Positions 25,101-39,300 of a stretch of 64,000 bases of DNA are shown piece after piece. The position numbers and the translations under genes were made by a program. The DNA lies in the NCBI RefSeq assembly GCF_018139145.2, contig NC_059500.1, forward strand, positions 32,903,437-32,967,436, in the 5' to 3' direction. The notes below the pieces were generated by a model. The model searched no databases and had not been told where the DNA came from. It was given only the letters and a program-made list of their open reading frames with translations. Source of the stretch: Gymnogyps californianus (Eukaryota > Chordata > Aves > Accipitriformes > Cathartidae). Each line of letters begins with the position of its first letter. Positions within the stretch are counted from its first letter, which is position 1.

Positions 25101-28100
25101 AAAAGCATCAGTGTTCATTCCAGCTGCTTGCCTATATTTTCAAATGCCACTTTCCCTTTTTCCACTGACATTGCTATGATATTACATACTCCGGGAGATA
25201 TGGCTTATTATAAAGCTTACTGAAGTTAGCGTGAACCTTTTTTTTTACCTCAGTGGGAATAAAATCTAGCAGACACTCTCAATTTCCAAAATTTCTGGGT
25301 TGGCACCTTTTACAAGGTCATAATTTACATTAAAGTTTTATAAGGAAAGGGTTGTTTATTTGTTTGTTTATCTTTCATTTAACTTCAGCTCTGACTCATT
25401 GGGTTTGGGGCAAATGCGGTTCCAAGTTGGATCTCCAAATACATGCATTTTTTTTGTGCTACATATTTCTTGCACAGTGTGCAATTGAACTTTTTTTGCA
25501 GATGAAAAGGTATCCTCATTTTAAAACATTTTAAAGTTTCTCCTCCTTACTCATGTTGAACAGATGTTCCTTGAAAATAGACTCTTTACAAGAAAAAATA
25601 TTGAGAATACAGAATAATAGATTTTTATTTTGCCAAATTTAGCAGGGTAGAGTGAAAACTGAATTTGTTTTAAAAGTCCAACTTTTCCCTTTCAAAAGAA
25701 ATTTAAACAAGAGAATAAGTTAACATAAACTTTTGACCTACTGTAGTTTTCAGTGGAAAATTACTGTGTAGGTTGCCCCATTGGAACTGACATGTGGACT
25801 AAAGAAACCTTAACAAAATACAGCATTTTTATATTGTAATAATATGTACAACTATATTCAAATCAAACTGTGGAAAAACAGTTTTGCTAAAATTTCACTT
25901 CAGGTCATAACTGTAATTTCTACATGATGAGTTTACCTCTTGTGAGCTTCTGGGTCTAAATTCTTTTTTTTTTTTTAATTTTGAAATTACTTTTTAAAAT
26001 CACATGTTTTCATTCTATATGTTGGATTATGGATGCATTTGAAATTTTAAAAAAAGTCTTGATAATGATAGAACAAATTATTCTTTTTCAGCACACTCCA
26101 AAACATTTCTGTTTCTAAATTCCAAGCTCCTGAGTTCTTGATTTTTTTTTTTCTTGGTTCTTCTTTGAATTTTAAATGCAACTTTTAAATTCTGCTCACA
26201 CATAACAAACTTAAGAAGAGGGGGACGGGGTGGCTGTGAAGCCTAAAAACTGACCATAGCACTTCCTAAAAGCTTTTAGTTTCCAGGTGAAAACTTGTGG
26301 TTTAGCAATTCCTATCTTATAAGTATGATGTGTTTATTTTTCCCAAGTGAAAATTTGGTCCTGACTTTCCAGTTGTTTGTATTCAAAGTTGCACATGAAG
26401 GTTTGTTATGTGACAAAAATCAGTTAATCGGAAAGAAGGGAATTTTTTAAAAGTAGAACAGCCACAGAACAATAGGCAACAATCTAAGCAAGGAAAGGGT
26501 TTAAATACTGAATATGGGGAACTGTCAGTTTGAATGCGAAATTGAAAAATAGTCTTTCTTCCTCCCCTGTCCCTCCCCAATTTCTGGCATAGCCAGTTTG
26601 CATTCTGCATGGGTAGACTTGTGCAAAGCAGCAAAGCAACTTATTGTCCCCGTTTACTAGTGTTTTTAAGAAGGATAGTCCCAGATTTCTTTCTTCTCTT
26701 GAATTGCCATTCCAGCATTCCCTAACTGACTACATCTTCCTTGTCCATCCCCCAAGGGGAACGCAATGTTGTATTCTGACTGGGGGAGGTTAAGTGGAGA
26801 GGAAGGTGAAATGTCAGATATGTACCATTTAGCACTGGAACCCAAACAGTGCTCATAAAGTTATCCTCCAGCCCTTGGAAATGGGACAAATCAAGCTTTG
26901 GCAAGCCCATGTTATCAATGGAAACTACTCGCAGGACTGGGAGATGCACTCTTGTAAACAAAATATAGGCTTTCTGAAATCTACAGATCACCATTAAAAA
27001 TTACAAATAGAGAATTAGTAAATAGTACAGAATTGTACTTCCTTTTTCAGAGGACAAAAGTTTATTCCTTTTTTATTGTCTTGTTCATCTACACTGATGG
27101 TTTTCTTTTAATTAAATCTTTTTTAACAATCATTTGAGCCAAGTACAGTACAAGAAATCTCATTTTTTCAGAATACCTCCCAAACTGCTACGGCTAAACA
27201 GGGAACACTGTCTCACAAAAAGTCACAGAAAAATTGTGCTGATGTTCGCTTAGTCTGTTAAATAACTCTCTTCTCTATCATCTGTTTAGTGATGATATTT
27301 AAGGTAAATGGCTTTCAACAACAACAAAAAAGGAATATAAAATGGCAAGTGAAGTGAATTTTAGCTAAAGTAAATGAATCCTCACATAGTAAAGTATAGG
27401 AAGCTTTGCCAAATCTCTTTTCAGCACAGTGAACAGAGATGTTACTCACTACTATCAGAATCTATTTGTTCAACTGAAGCCTGGCTAACTTTTAAGTAAC
27501 TTCTGTTACTCCAAGAAATTGACTAAATTGTAATACACCCACTTGAAAACATTCAGGTGAACAGGCACAAGGGGAGGAAGGGGGCTAGCTTTCTTTTGCA
27601 TTTCCTGATCTTCTGTAACGGACGAATAAAAAGAGGTCAGGAATTTTTAACCTTTAATGGTCATTAAAGAGCTGCCAGACAGCCAGCTGCTTTGCCTTTA
27701 CATCACAGAGAAGACCACAGTTGTGCAAAGACAACATAAAAGACACCACCTCACAACGGCCTCTCAACTCAAAAAGTTGCAATTCCTGCAACAGCTGCGT
27801 ATACTGGGACTGATCAGTTCTGGGAAGAGACAGGTGGAAAGGGGGAAATGTAAGAGAAGGGAATGGAAGAGCAGTGCCCTGAGGCCACAGGGGAGGATCC
27901 CCCAGGCAGACTGTGCAGCTCAGAGAAGTCCTCAGGGCAAGGTTGTTATATTTCCGCTTCTCTCCCTCCGCCGTAATGTTTGTGCTGTACCTCACTTCAA
28001 ATATGGAAACAGTTATTTCTTAAATCACAGTTTCATAATGGGACTGGAAATAGGGCTTGGCTAAAGGCTTCTTGTGCTTCAACAGAAATGACCACGCATA

Positions 28101-31100
28101 GCTATTGCTGACCTGTTAGTTTGTTTTTAATTAGTTCCATTATTCATGCTTGGGGTAAGACTGACCCAAATAGAAGTTTTGCACATGTAGAGCTGACCTA
28201 AATATTTCTGGTTTCTCACTCAGTGGAAACATAATGCTGTATTAGCGTGCCAGTGTAATGCCATATGGAAGCTATTGTTTCTATCTCCAATTTTCATTTT
28301 TGTGGGCTTGCTGAAGGATTCTTTTTTCTGTAATGCAAGTTGTTGCTTCTTATAAGGCAATCTTGTGCTTTCACCTTGAGCTGCAAGGTGCTATGAGGGA
28401 GGTATGATGCTCATGGCTTTACAGAAGACGCAGTTTTGCCTGGTAGAGGGGGAACAAGGAGCATCAGGCATCCAAACAACATGGAGGCAGGGAGAATGGG
28501 GAGAATACAATGTAATGCTAAAATGATTTAACTATTCTGTTAATTTCTGCAAATAGCAACTTTCAGTGTAGCAAAGATAAATGTGGATTAGGTGGATTTT
28601 TTTTTAAATCTTGTGAAGTTTCAAATTTGGAAACATTTGGAATTTTTTTTTCTGCAAAACTTCATGAGCATAAAAAGATTTTTTCATCCTCAACTAATTT
28701 GTGACTAAAAAGTGTGTTAAATCTGAGACATTACGGAGACAACCATGTGATCTGTACAGAAATTTTACACAGAAAATGCCAGATGGAGAAACTGAATTTT
28801 ACTTAGTGATACTGCAAACATTTCTGTATGCAGGTATGAAGAATTACGCCTCTACAAGTTAGTGTGCTTATTCTTTTAGAAACACCGCTGAAAAGTATGT
28901 ATTTATGAGAGACCACACCCCTCTGCCAAAAAATGACAAGTCAGGCTTCTTCTGGTCATTCCTCCTTAAGAAGAGAGGTCACTGGCCTTGAATCTGAGCA
29001 TCTTCTGTGCTGTTCCTGCATTCTTGAGGTAAGGAACAGTACACAAGCGTAATCTGCTGATCAGATACCTGGACTGGGACAACAACACTGACTTTCAGGG
29101 GAAATCTCCAGAAATCTCTTTTTAAATAGATTAATAAGACAGAGCTCTGATCTTCTTGTGCAATGTAACAGTTTCTGCTATCACAATAAAATCTTCTGGG
29201 TTAGAGTTGGCCATCACTGTTTTGCTATCTCAACACTTTTTCCTTTAAAATGAAACAATTTTGGCACGTGCATCTCATGCCAGTTTTAAATGAACAAAGT
29301 ATTAACATGGCTGAGATTTTTAAAGGAAAGCTGATTCAGAATTGTCAGCAGTATAATAGGGACTCACACTGTCTAATTTTTGAGGTTGTAGATGAAGCAC
29401 AATACAAACTATGCTTGGTAGGGGATAGAGTGAGCTTTTTAAAAATCTCTATGGAATATTACGATTATTTTGTTAATTAAAAAAGAATAATAGTAATTTT
29501 GCATGTTATAATTGAACACTTATGTGTTACTGCTAGCCAAGAAGGAAAACTGGGTGGATTATTTCTATTCTCCATTGTGATATGAAGGATACAGATGGAT
29601 GGAAGATGATGATTCTACTTCTATGATAATTTTCAAGTGCTAAATTTAATTCGTTCTGTTCTGGATCAAAGAGGAAGCTTTTCAGGCCTCTTTGTATGTG
29701 CATTTTAGCAGGTTTTCTATTTATGAATTAGATTCAGATCCATAATCTAGAAATGTTCCTGCTGATTGGTAAACTAGTTTAATGTATTTAAATTAAATAT
29801 TTTGGCTTCTACAAAGAACATATTTTAACAGAAGAATATTTCACAATATTTTTTCACTCTGGCATTGATAGATTTTTGTACTATTTAGGAGAAGAATACA
29901 GCGCAGATTCTCCTTGGTAGTGTTTGTTTTGGCAAAACCTGGCAGCTCATACGTGATTTAGGCTTCAAGATTCAGTGCAGCAGATGCTGTTTGGTAAAAT
30001 TATAATTAGAACTTGCCAAAATATAGCATTTAGGGATTGTTCACTTTTTTTCATTATTCTAGTCCCAAATGGGCAAAAATCCTGGTAGTCAGCACTGCTT
30101 CAGGATAAAGAATTACACACATATTTTGGAGCAGACAGACAAGAGTATACATTTCATAGTACCAGATGTGTGTGTGGTGCAGAGCCTGTGGGTCCAGGAG
30201 GCCCTAACCAAGATCCTCTGGACTTTCAGACTTTTTTGGACAAAACAAGAGCTTTGGTCTTAAGAGTTCTCACTAATGAGGCTCCCCAGAACCACCTGGT
30301 TCTCACAGGAGGAAGCCTTAACACCTCTGCTAAGATTGCTCTTGTTTCCCCGCTTTGCAACAAAGCCCTGGCATGCTCCAGCACTGTAAAGTAAAAAGCT
30401 CTGAGGTATCCATCAGTCTCATGAATCCAGATATGGCTGCTGTTGGGACTCAGATTCCCCTTTACTGCAAAATCCATTTGACTGGTTTTCCAAGAATATA
30501 ACTCCAAGTTTTGATATAAATAATCAGACTAGCTCAAACAATAGCTGGGATTTGTTCTGGGTTTCTTTATTTTTCTTAATCTTATTCTTATGTGTACTCT
30601 ATTAAAAATTGTTCAAGAGTTTCACTACTGTTATCATTTAAAACTTGCAATAGGACTTGCTGCTGTCAGGAACAGTTTTTTACCTGTCTAAAAAAACCCA
30701 CCACTGCCACCACCATTATTGGAGAGCAGAATCTGACTCAAGACAACATATCTTTCCCAATGCTTCAGTATTTCATCTGCTGAGCCTAAGAAATAATTTA
30801 ACAAAGAACATGATTACTGATGTGAGTTAACCAAAAATCTTCTCCCTGGTACATTCACAGATGTCACTGAAAAAATACCTATTTCTCATCTATTGTGCTA
30901 GCTCATTGTATTGGATGTAAAGAGCCTCACTGGTGATGTAACACAAATCAACTGCTCATGTTTCCACATGACATGATTTTAACTTTATCAGGGAATGACA
31001 TTTTGGGAAAATTTGAAGAAAACTGAAAGATTGTGACCTATTTCCAATACGATTCTCTTTTGAACACCAATTCTTAGTAACAAGCATTATCACTAAACCA

Positions 31101-33103
31101 CTCTGATGACCCTAACGGTCTTTTGGAAATAAGACAATGACTAAGAAAAAATGTGCAACTTAGTTTGGCTTCCCTTCTTCACAAAGCTCTTCCTTGAGAG
31201 TCAACATTTATTTTTTTTAACACCTATTTCTATCCATCCATCCATCCAGGTAGTGCACGTACGTATGCACAAGCACACTGATTGCTAGAAAAGGGTGCGC
31301 TTTGGAATGAGTAGCTACCACGCAGGCATCTGAGTCAGACAACATGACATATGGCAGTGAATAAACTAGCTCTGGGTCAACACCAGAGGCAATAAGCATG
31401 TTACTGCTTCGAGGTGCAGAGGTGCTACCATACTGCCAGATGATTATTTTTGCATTAAGGTCAGTAATTACTATTGCATTTCGCCTGCTGTTACTCTTGC
31501 CATCCGAAAAATGAGCAGGATTCTGAGAAAATCTTTTTTTCTAACATGATATACTGAAAAGAAAGCCTACTTTTTATTAGCATCATCAATAAGTCAGTGA
31601 CATCTATTTGCCTTTAATGGGACAGAGACATGGCACCCCCTGAAGATGCCTTTTGCACTCTGTGGCTGTGATTCCCCATTAGTGCCACTGAAGGCACAGA
31701 AGTGAGCTATGCTGCCAACCCCTCAGGCAAAGGGATAGAAAAACCAGCCTGCTCCTTCCTCTGTCTGCTTGCAGTTGACACTCTTGTCCTACTGAAACAG
31801 TCATGCTTTTGTACAGAGATGACATGAGCTCCCAGACATACTCATGCATCACAGTCTTCTGTTGGTACTGACTCTTTCTCCAAGATCTGCATTTAGACAA
31901 AGAGATTTGGGAGAAAAATAGCTTGCTACATACAGCTCAATAGATACCACATGTTAAAAAAAATCTCTTCTGAGCTAAGAATAGTCTTCTTGTCTTTAAA
32001 TTTGAAATCTGCCATACGGCTGTGATGTCTTTTTTCAAAGCTTGATCCCTTCAAGTAAGAAACTCCTGTGTTTCCATCCAAGGCTTTCAAGGTTTCAATT
32101 TAATTTATTAAACGATGGGTTTACACAGCTACATTGAAGACAGTGCAGTTGAAATGGAAATGTGATTTGGAATTGTGGATTTCAGTGTCACACACTCAAC
32201 AGTAAGATGCAAATATTTGTGTTATGTCCCTGTGGTCAAATGAACTGCAGTATGGGAAGCTGACTGCAAGACTCTGTGTCTTTTGGCAGCTGTGATTTTT
32301 TCAGTCCAGATGGATGCATGTCAGATGTGTCAAATATTTCTAAAAGACTAACCTAGTAAGGATTTGAAGGAGAAAAATAGAATTACCCTGTCTTCCCTGA
32401 CTGACCTTTCAATGCCTAGGTCAGGTTCTTCTCTTTATAGTATACTTCCACAAGTGCGTTATAAAGAACCATGAGGGCAGAGAAACAATACATCCACAAG
32501 TAAAGAAACCTAAATATTTTTCAGCTGAAATCTGGCATTTCCATAGCAACGTGCTGGATCTTATAAAAGCCTTTTTTGAACAATTAAGACTAGTGGCATG
32601 GATATTGAAGCATATTTTATACATGTTTTTAAATGTATTTATTGAGGCAAATAACCTGAAAAACCAATCTAAGCTAGTAAATGTAACATTATAGATAAAA
32701 TTACTTGGCCAGGTTGGCTGGAAATTAAAGATCATGCAATGTTGATTTTTTCCTTAGGAGATGGCATAAAATATGTTATTTGCTGATAAAACTAGTCTTC
32801 AGCTATATCCATCCTTTGCAATTAGTTTGGCTGTGTTCATCTAAACTAGATTGATTTCAAAATCTCACTGCAGATTTTATTCCCCGTGCATAATAATTCA
32901 CCTTGACAAGTTTTCGGCAGGAAAACAACCAGGCCGTTCACAGCAATTAGGCAGCAAGTATTATTATTCATGATCATAGGACGCTGACAGATTTTCTACA
33001 CAAAGATTGAAGAATTTCCAACCTGGTCCAAGTGATGTGATTTTTAAAAGTTTCATAAGGATGAAAATGGGTCATATAGTTTAGCCTATATCTTCTGTCT
33101 TGC
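19172..33103. other. Unique AT-rich sequence, no gene seen
   Basis: Long AT-rich stretch with many T- and A-runs (for example 21059-21081, 22329-22350, 25963-25978). I found no gene, RNA gene or clear transposon. A small inverted repeat at 23531-23558 and TCCA repeats near 31233-31248 are the only local structures noted. The 27654-28064 frames on both strands overlap each other and look like chance. Confidence 0.55.
23531..23558. repeat. Perfect 11-bp inverted repeat, 6-bp loop
   Basis: ATAATCATAAT and its exact reverse complement ATTATGATTAT are separated by ATGAAA. The second arm continues into a further GATTAT direct repeat. It is too short and AT-rich for a microRNA hairpin; it may be nothing more than a palindromic AT sequence. 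Confidence 0.8.
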
Positions 33104-33108
33104 AGTGG

Positions 33109-33702
33109 TGTTGTGGTTTAACCCCAGTCAGCAACTAAGCACCACGCAGCTGCTCCCCCCTCCCCCCTCCCAGTGGGATGGGGAGGAGGATCAGGGGGAA
33201 AAAAAGTAAAACTCATGAGTTGAGATAAGAGCAGTTTAATAACTAAAGTAAAATAAAATACTAACTATTAATAATAAAAATATAATAATAATTATAATTG
33301 TAATGAAAAGGAATATAACCAAAAAAAGAGAGAAATAAAACCCAAGAAAAGACAAGTGATGGACAATGCAGTTGCTCACCACCCGCTGACTGGTGCCTGA
33401 GCAGCGATCCACCCCTCCTAGCTAACTCCCCCATGTTTGTATACAGGGCATGACGTTCTACGGTATGGAATACCCCTTTGGCTAGTTCGTGTCAGCTGTC
33501 CTGGCTATGCCCCCTCCCAGCTTCTTGCACACCTACTTGCTGGCAGAGCATGGGAAAATGAAAAGTCCTTAACTTAAGTCCTACTTAGCAACAACTAAAA
33601 CATCAGCATGTTGTCAACATTATTCTCACACTAAATCCAAAACACAGCACTGTACCAGCTACTAAGAAGAAAATTAACTCTATCCCAGCTGAAACCAGGA
33701 CA
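33109..33702 (-). mobile_element. Second solo LTR of the same family, inverted
   Basis: Read on the minus strand this is the same LTR as at 8917-9486: it starts TGTCCTGGTTTC and ends AACCACAACA, about 594 bp. The flanking 5-bp sequences are AGTGG (33104-33108) and AGCGG (33703-33707), a target duplication with one substitution, so this copy may be older. It has no internal viral sequence. Its TATA region is mutated (TGTATACAAA on the minus strand), and AT-rich insertions account for the extra length. The two LTRs have different target duplications, so they are independent insertions and not the two ends of one provirus. Confidence 0.9.
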
Positions 33703-33844
33703 AGCGGTCAGTAGCAGATGCCAAGGGTACAGAGTAGGAAGAGCATGACGCAGTACATCCCAGAACAGCTGGACTGTGAAATTGGAATTCAGGGACACCC
33801 TGAGCCAGAGGTAGTTTATGTGTATTCAGTAGTCCTTAAAAGAT

Positions 33845-34195
33845 TTTTCTCCTGTTAATTTCATGATCCTCCTTTTGAACCTGTGCAATCTGTTGTCATC
33901 ACTAATATACCACAGCAAGATGTTTCACAGTGTAACAGTGTGTTTTGTTCTAAGCACTTTTTCTCTGTTTTTGAGACTAACGTACATGGGTTTCATCTGA
34001 TGTCCTCTAGTTTCATGTAAAAAGAAACTGGAGACACTGAATGAATTTTACAGACCTCAGTCATATATCATATGGTCTCCATCGTCTTTTTTTTAGTTTC
34101 ATGCATTCTAGAGTACATATCTGCTGCTTTTATGATAGGAAAGGTTGTCTCCAATGTTTCTCAGACCCCTTTCCATCTCCACTCACCTGCTCTAT
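33845..34195 (-). mobile_element. Ancient antisense CR1-type LINE remnant
   Basis: The plus strand resembles, in order, the reverse complement of the C-terminal ORF2 region of old amniote CR1 elements. Recognisable pieces are the TTTCACAGTGTAACAGTGTG block, TTTCATCTGATGTCCTCTAGT, and the TTTACAGACCTCAGTCATAT block followed by a run matching the usual TCGTCTTTT and CATATGGAAG-like segments. It is highly diverged, with no open frame. The LTR at 33109-33702 inserted about 140 bp away. Confidence 0.65.
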
Positions 34196-35343
34196 TCTTC
34201 ACTCCATGCTTATTAACACAGAATCTCTTCATTATTTGTAATAGTTCACGGAAGATATCTTCTGAAAAAGTGAACTTCACCTGACCTTTCAGATTCCATT
34301 ACCTGCCAATAAAGCACAGATAGGCCTTGCAGGAACCTTTATAAGTAGCTTTGTGCTAATCAGGAACTGGTAGATACCCTAGTAACTCTTGGAAACATGT
34401 GAATAAGAAATGAACCAGATTTTGAGAGTTCTGTAGTCTGAAGTTGCATTCCCTTATGTGATGTTTCCCACTGAGAGCAGACCGAAAGGGAAGATCAATA
34501 TTTCCTTCAGTAAGGAAGGAGACAGCAATCTCAAGTGAGCAGCTTAAGACTCTGAGCCTTGTTTGCACTCAGGGCCAGCCACTGGGGTACCTCTGAACTG
34601 CCAGAGATGCTGTAAGGGATCTTGGCATAAGTGAGTGTTACATACCTGTAAATTAAAGTAGGAGGTGTTTGGTTTGAAATGTGACTTGGAATACTGTACT
34701 GCCAAGCTGAAGAGCTTTGTGCTTACAGGCATTTGTGACTACTTCTGCCTAAAATATGTACCTCGCTACTCAGATAGTGGGAATAAGCCTGCTTCCCTCT
34801 GTCCACAAGTCATTTTCAGTGAAAGCTGCCCATATATGAAGTTATAGCTTGAGGAAGGAATTACTGGGTAACACCTTATGAGCTGCATTATACAAGAAGC
34901 TGCAATAAGTGATCGTAATGATCCTTTCAGATCTTAAAGCTTGTGTTAGCTGATATCAGAGGTCTGCTTTTTCTTGCCTGATGGATTTATTCTGCTCAAG
35001 GTGATAAATTCATCTGGTTAGCCATGATGCTGCTTTCAGAAAAACAATGAGGTTTTTCAAAAAATGGGTATCTCACAACATTTCCAATGAAGCATCTACT
35101 TTTTAGTTCTGGAAATGAGTGATTTGGATGTAGTGCATATAAGTGAGTCTGTGTGGAGACCATGAGCATGATGATGGTCTTGTGCTACAAAGGATTTATT
35201 GACATTGATTTGAGAAGATTGAACCTTAGGTGGGTGATGTAATTATCTCATATTAAGTTTGATTTATCACATCACAGTTTTACGCCTATTGTAGTAAAAT
35301 TGTTCATTAGGATCAAGAGATATTTCTTGTGTTTTCCTTCCAT

Positions 35344-35376
35344 TCCCTTTCCCTTTCTCTTTCCCTTTCCCTTTTA
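35344..35376 (+). repeat. Short imperfect (CCCTTT)n pyrimidine repeat
   Basis: About five units of CCCTTT, with one unit changed to CTCTTT. Pure pyrimidine on the plus strand. Confidence 0.85.
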
Positions 35377-38300
35377 CCTGGCTGATACCTGTGCTGTACA
35401 CTAGGTGCTTACCAGCTCCCAGCAAATGCTCCTGTGTTCTCTCTCTGTCATTTTGTGCTAGAGAAGGCGACTTTCATTTAGCAAGGTTATATGCATAGGC
35501 CACAATGGTGACAGAAGGCAGTAGGCAAGGCAGGCACAGTTCATTTACAAATACCTTCTAAGATCACATTCACAGAAGGACTGCAAAGCTAGAGATAACC
35601 TCTAGATGCCTGTCTCCCCAGCCAGAGTTTGGAGCTCTGAGTTACATTGGCACCACATTAGCCTCTTTGTAAGGAGATGTGGGTGCCCAAGAATATCTGT
35701 AAAAACCTGGAGACTAAGCTGAAATCCAGCTGAAATGGGAAAGGAGCAAGATTTGAGATATCTCCTACTCAAGACTGTAATGAAGCTCTGATTATAAATC
35801 TTCATACTAAAGTTTGTCATAGCAGTAGGTGTGATCTGGGTGTCCTCATTGTAAAACATGTCCAGAGAGGGAAAAGGAAATGTCAATATCCAACTCTGCT
35901 TAATTTCTTAGTGGCTGCGGGGCTCAATGAGGACACCAAAGATACAAGTATACGTAACATGAGTAACATAACTGTGATTGAAAGACATGACCCCAGTCTC
36001 CTAGCTATTAGAAATATGTTCATTTACTTCTTTCTATTTGTCAAGTAAATGTGTAGTTGTTCTGTATAAAGAAAAGCAGCTTCCAGTAGAGCGACTGGAA
36101 ACCGCCTGTCTCTCAAAAAGCTGAGGTCTGTGAGTCAGAAGAGTCACCTGGGAAAACCAAGCTGAAATTGTGTTCCCCATATGATTTAATATTCTAACTT
36201 GATATCATGGAGAGATATCTTAGTGTCAGTGGATTCAGGGACTGACACTCTGAGAGGTCAACACACACTGAGAGATCAAAATAGCACAATCCTGCAAGCA
36301 GGATAAGCGAGGTTCATTTCAACAGTCAATGTCAATGAAGTCTAGTTAGCACTGCAGAATCTAGGTGGACCTACGCACAGACCAACTGTTAGCTACAGAA
36401 GCCATACATTTAGTGTTCACTTGGATAACTATGGGCTTAAAAATATTTATGGAACTCTTTATTTTAATGTTGCCTTCTGATTTGCCTTGACTTTACCACA
36501 TCTTCAAATATGATGTCTTAACAATGCATGAAGAGTGCTCTTAAGAGTATAGCTTTTTACAATGCAAGTTGTCTTGTTAAGCCAGTCAAATGTATACTAT
36601 GGGGAATAGTAATAAAGGTAGTATAAACTTATGTGTTTTATAGTGGTGGCAAGAGGAACAGTGATTATGCCTCTTTTAAAAAAAGCCAAAACTTTTTTGC
36701 TTTGAAGATAAGGATTCAAGATCAGTTTTTCTTCTAGTTATCCAAGGATCACACATGAATATCAAATTCATGAAGGACTATTGCTGTTTTGCCTTTATAA
36801 TTGCATATATGATATATTTTTCCCCCTATATGTCTTTTTAGGACTTTACATGTGCCTGAGGTGGAGTTATACAGAAGGGGAGGGTAAATATAGAGCTCCA
36901 GCTGTGATGACTAGATGGCACTTTTGCTTTTTGGCATTAGTGATACATTTACATAGTTACTAACCAACACTCCTAAGATCTGATTTTTGACGAGTGTTGA
37001 CTTTTACTCTTCCAAAAACACACCCATGTAGTACACATATTAACACAGAAGGAGACTAACACATACATGGTGAAAACATACGTAAAAGATTTGAGGCTAA
37101 AAAGATCATCATAGAGAGAACACTGAAAACAAACATTCATGAATATGTTAATAGTAACTGAAAGAAAGATACATCAAGTATCAGTAAGAACAATCAAACT
37201 ATCAAAATGAGAATTTCCACTTGGACAGTGCTTAAAGCTGTCTGTGAAAAGCACAGCAGAAAGTCTTCCCAGTTCTGACTCTTTCTGTCATTGTTCACTG
37301 AAACACATAAACAGTAGAGGTACCCAGGTCTTCCATGTCTCCGTGTGTTTCTCCTGCATCCATGCTCATACCAATCAGAATTTTGTCTGCAAAGAAAGCA
37401 AACTACTCTGCCACTTCTTCAAGTGTGTGTTTGCTCAAGGTCCCGATCAATGGCAAGTTTTTGCAGTTACTTGAAAGCAAGATGTGAATTTGACAGCCAG
37501 CCGATCAGAGAGGAGGAACAAGGCTGTGTGTCTCTGTGACAGGCAGGCAGGGAGAGGAGTGAGTTGTGAGCAGCAAAGCCTGAAAGCTGGAGTTATGCCT
37601 GGCACTTTGCAGGTTCCTGACAGCTCAGACTTTGACATTTTAAAATAACCAGGTTTATATGTCGATAGCACATGGTGGTTTTGTGGCAGCTTAATTCTGT
37701 GTACAACAGAAATATCTTTATAACTCCATAGTTTTCTGAAGAGTTTAGTGGCACTATTACAAACACTTAATGCCTTTACATTCCTTTTAATTGATGGTGA
37801 GCCACATCTGCACCTTTATGTGTACAGTGCTGTGCAAATACAGAGAAAGTAATTGGCTTTTCCAATATTCATATGTAAGAGAAGATCTGATAAAATTTCA
37901 GAAAGGCAGTTTTACAGGCAAAACGACAGATGGTAGGCAAGTGGAAGTCAGCAGAGCAGACTGATTTCAGTGTCGCTGTAATAGTTGTAAGTGGAAATCC
38001 TAACCCAGAACCTCTTGACTATAGCTATACTATTTCAATTCAGATGGTTTTTTTTTTCCTAGAAGATGAATATCAACTGTAAAATATATTCTTTTGTAAG
38101 CATTTTATATTTTCTAATCTTCTTTTGTTATGGTTCATACATATACCATGCACTTAATTATCGCCTTTTTGCGATGTGAAATTTCTTGTAAAGTTTATTG
38201 AAAGCAGAGTGAGTCTAGAGATTCAAAGGACTTGGTTATGAAATTATTTACAGTGAAGTCACCATTCCAGCATGACTCTTTCTAGTTAATGTCTTTCACT

Positions 38301-38668
38301 AAGGCACAGAGGAAACAAAATACATCACATTTTAACAGTACTGTTACACTAAAGTTTTGTTGCTGTGGAGACAAATACTGTGTAGATGCAGTCATAAATT
38401 CTCTAGGAGGTGCCAATAACTCAGTAGTGCTTAATAACTTGTTGAAGAAGTCCACATTCTTGTAACATTTCAAAGCGGGTAGTAATAAGCTGTGAAAAAT
38501 ACCAAAATGCAGAGCATGCTTTAATTGTTGTTAATGCTACGAAAATTTCTTTTTTGTGTCTTGTTCCAGGCACTCTTTGATACCATAGCTGTGTTAGACA
38601 TAGAGTAGGTCTTGGTATGAAAGTGATAGCTTACCTTGTAGCAGTAGCTGCCTCCACATGAAGCCAAT

Positions 38669-38730
38669 GATACCAAAGTAGAGGATGTTTCTGCTTGTTG
38701 ATACTAATGTAGAGGATGTTTCCCTCTGTT
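38669..38730 (+). repeat. 31-bp tandem duplication (two units)
   Basis: Two adjacent 31-bp units, each containing GTAGAGGATGTTTC and ending in TGTT. They differ at a few positions. A local duplication of unknown role. Confidence 0.8.
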
Positions 38731-39179
38731 AATTACTCTCATGTAAAGAAAATGTAGTAATTGAGGAGGAAAGTACTCTGTAACAAATGTGCAGTTTGCA
38801 TATTTTGGCAACGCCTGACGGGAGTGGAAGTGCTGGGGTTCTTTCAGGATACTCAAATCATTAGAAAGTACAATAGACTGTGAAGAAATTTCTACTATCT
38901 GCCCCAAACTCAAGATGCCCAAGAGGATGAACTATTTTTTGAGTCCAATAATTTATGCTTTTTGAGGTTAATAATTTATTTCATTGCTTTCATGTTGTTC
39001 GCCTTAGTTTTCTACGGCCTGTCCTTGACAGAAAAGCAGATGTCCGGAGCAACCTGAAATCTAACAAACTACTTCCTGAGATTTCTGATCTACCTACTCA
39101 CACCTTATAGTGCCATTCTGATCCTGTTAAGTCTGATGGGACTTTTGCAATAAAATTCACCGTGGCCTACATTTCATCC

Positions 39180-39300
39180 TGTTGAAATAAAATCTCAGGC
39201 GGCTTCCTCTGAGTTCTCTGAGTACTGATTCCTCTGTTCAAGTCACTGGAATTATGATATTTGTCGCTGGCTGAGCCCCTTTCTGATCAATGAGCGGGAT
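39180..39300. repeat. Possible ancient amniote interspersed repeat
   Basis: About 39238-39280 (AAGTCACTGGAATTATGAT then GCTGGCTGAGCCC) resembles a common old amniote repeat whose copies read roughly AAGTCAATGGAGTTATG followed by CAGCTGAGGATCTGGCC. A better copy lies at 58095-58190. I recognise the pattern but cannot name the family. Confidence 0.35.

Noticed and set aside
8917..33702. A full-length provirus bounded by the two LTRs
   Set aside because: The LTRs are in opposite orientation, have different target duplications and no viral genes lie between them.
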